7,141 nucleotides of DNA, taken from positions 1 to 7,141 of the forward strand of contig JAUYEO010000006.1 in NCBI GenBank assembly GCA_030689795.1. Direction: 5' to 3'. This stretch comes from Desulfobacterales bacterium. GTDB taxonomy: Bacteria; Desulfobacterota; Desulfobacteria; Desulfobacterales; RPRI01. The notes below the pieces were generated by a model. It saw only the letters and a list, made by a program, of their open reading frames with translations. It did no database searches and was not told the origin of the DNA. Shown piece by piece: positions 6,365 through 7,141 of this stretch (positions are counted from its first letter, which is position 1; each line of letters starts with the position of its first letter). A program made the position numbers and the translations under genes.

Positions 6365-7141
6365 TTACCGGCCTGATCTCTTAAACGATCCGTATATGCC
6401 TTCGCTTGCCAGCGGGTATGATCCAAGGCATTTTAAAAAAAGACAAAGTTTTTTCATTTTCTTTATTGTCCCGGCAACAATCTTATCTTCTACATGCCCT
6501 TCAAGATCAACGAAAAAAAAATAACTCCAGTTTTCATGCTTTGTAGGCCTCGACTCAAGCTTAACCATGTTTATCCCTGCTTCGGCAACCGGTTTTAATG
6601 CCTTGTATAATGCTCCCGGAACATGAGCTGTTACGAACATGATGGAAGTTTTATCGGAACCTGTTCTTTTTATATCATCTTTTCCAATAACAAGAAACCG
6701 CGTAGTGTTCCGTGATATATCTTCAATTTTTGATGCCGCTACCTGAAGATTGTAGATGTGCGCTGCCTTGCTGCTTGCAATAGCTGCTGATTTCGGATCA
6801 TCCGAAGCTTTCCGTGCGGCATGAGCAGTGCTGTCACATTCCACAAGAACAGCTCCGGGAAGCTTCTTCTGTATCCATTTCCTGCACTGGGCAAAGGCCT
6901 GAGGATGTGAATAAATTATTTCTATTTCACCCGGCGTATCGTTCTTTGACAGAAGATCATGGGATATGGGGTGATATAATTCAGCGCATATTTTTAAATC
7001 CGATTCAAAAAAAAGGTCGAGAGTATAGTTAACCGAACCTTCAATGGAGTTCTCAACTGGGACAACCCCATAATGGCAGGCGCCCTTCTCCACTTCGCAG
7101 AATATATCACGTATTGTCATCTGCGGCACATAATCGACAGA
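6365..7141 (-). CDS. pheA: Prephenate dehydratase with ACT domain, 5' end cut off by the window
   Basis: It dehydrates and decarboxylates prephenate to phenylpyruvate, the committed step to phenylalanine. The 258 visible residues start in the middle of the catalytic domain and the frame stays open to the right edge. A GTG at 7127-7129 is an internal valine, because the upstream codons (SVDY) and the following VPQMTIRDIF align with the family interior. Landmarks are YGVVPVENS and EGS early on, and NTTRFLVIG with the catalytic Thr-Arg-Phe motif. A C-terminal ACT domain with PGALYKAL and ESRP follows; in this family these two motifs form the phenylalanine-binding site, so feedback inhibition is expected. 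About 30 residues, including LGSYP, complete a normal C-terminus. Whether a chorismate mutase domain is fused at the N-terminus cannot be seen. It is the first visible gene of the cluster, and the promoter must lie outside the window. Confidence 0.96.
   Translation of the reverse strand, partial: SVDYVPQMTIRDIFCEVEKGACHYGVVPVENSIEGSVNYTLDLFFESDLKICAELYHPISHDLLSKNDTPGEIEIIYSHPQAFAQCRKWIQKKLPGAVLVECDSTAHAARKASDDPKSAAIASSKAAHIYNLQVAASKIEDISRNTTRFLVIGKDDIKRTGSDKTSIMFVTAHVPGALYKALKPVAEAGINMVKLESRPTKHENWSYFFFVDLEGHVEDKIVAGTIKKMKKLCLFLKCLGSYPLASEGIYGSFKRSGR

Noticed and set aside
7127..7129. GTG as the start codon of pheA
   Set aside because: The frame stays open to the window edge and the residues around it match the interior of prephenate dehydratase, so this is an internal valine in a truncated gene.

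Overview
The window is a housekeeping block from a bacterial chromosome, with every convincing gene on the minus strand. Transcription runs from high to low coordinates: pheA (cut at the right edge), aroE, aroA, aroK, aroC, tyrA, then a PAS-domain sensor histidine kinase (cut at the left edge). Base composition is moderately AT-rich by eye and even across genes, with no sign of recent transfer. The clustered shikimate, phenylalanine and tyrosine genes, an E. coli-like TyrA core, and a cytosolic PAS-PAS kinase with an AHDFNN phosphoacceptor box would fit a Desulfobacterota (deltaproteobacteria-like) or related environmental lineage. That placement is inference from style, not a database result.

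Layout. 6365-7141: C-terminal part of prephenate dehydratase with an ACT domain. 5546-6355: shikimate dehydrogenase. 5410-5545: the only sizeable gap in the operon (136 nt), filled by two kinds of short-period repeat, a 10-nt tandem and a heptad array folded as an inverted repeat. 4141-5409: EPSP synthase. 3603-4133: shikimate kinase. 2548-3603: chorismate synthase. 1718-2551: prephenate dehydrogenase. 1553-1717: a spacer with a possible weak promoter and no convincing terminator. 1-1552: the kinase.

How the genes work together. AroE, AroK, AroA and AroC carry 3-dehydroshikimate to chorismate, which becomes prephenate through chorismate mutase. PheA and TyrA then draw prephenate towards phenylalanine and tyrosine. 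DAHP synthase, dehydroquinate synthase and dehydroquinate dehydratase are not in the window, and no chorismate mutase domain is visible. That activity may lie in the missing N-terminal part of PheA or elsewhere. Junctions are tight: 9 nt for pheA/aroE, 7 nt for aroA/aroK, a 1-nt TAATG overlap for aroK/aroC and a 4-nt ATGA overlap for aroC/tyrA. This supports one polycistronic mRNA with translational coupling. The exception is the repeat-filled aroE/aroA gap.

I do not see a new multi-gene system here. The least ordinary element is the repeat island between aroE and aroA. It supplies the aroE stop codon and can form two mutually exclusive hairpins.
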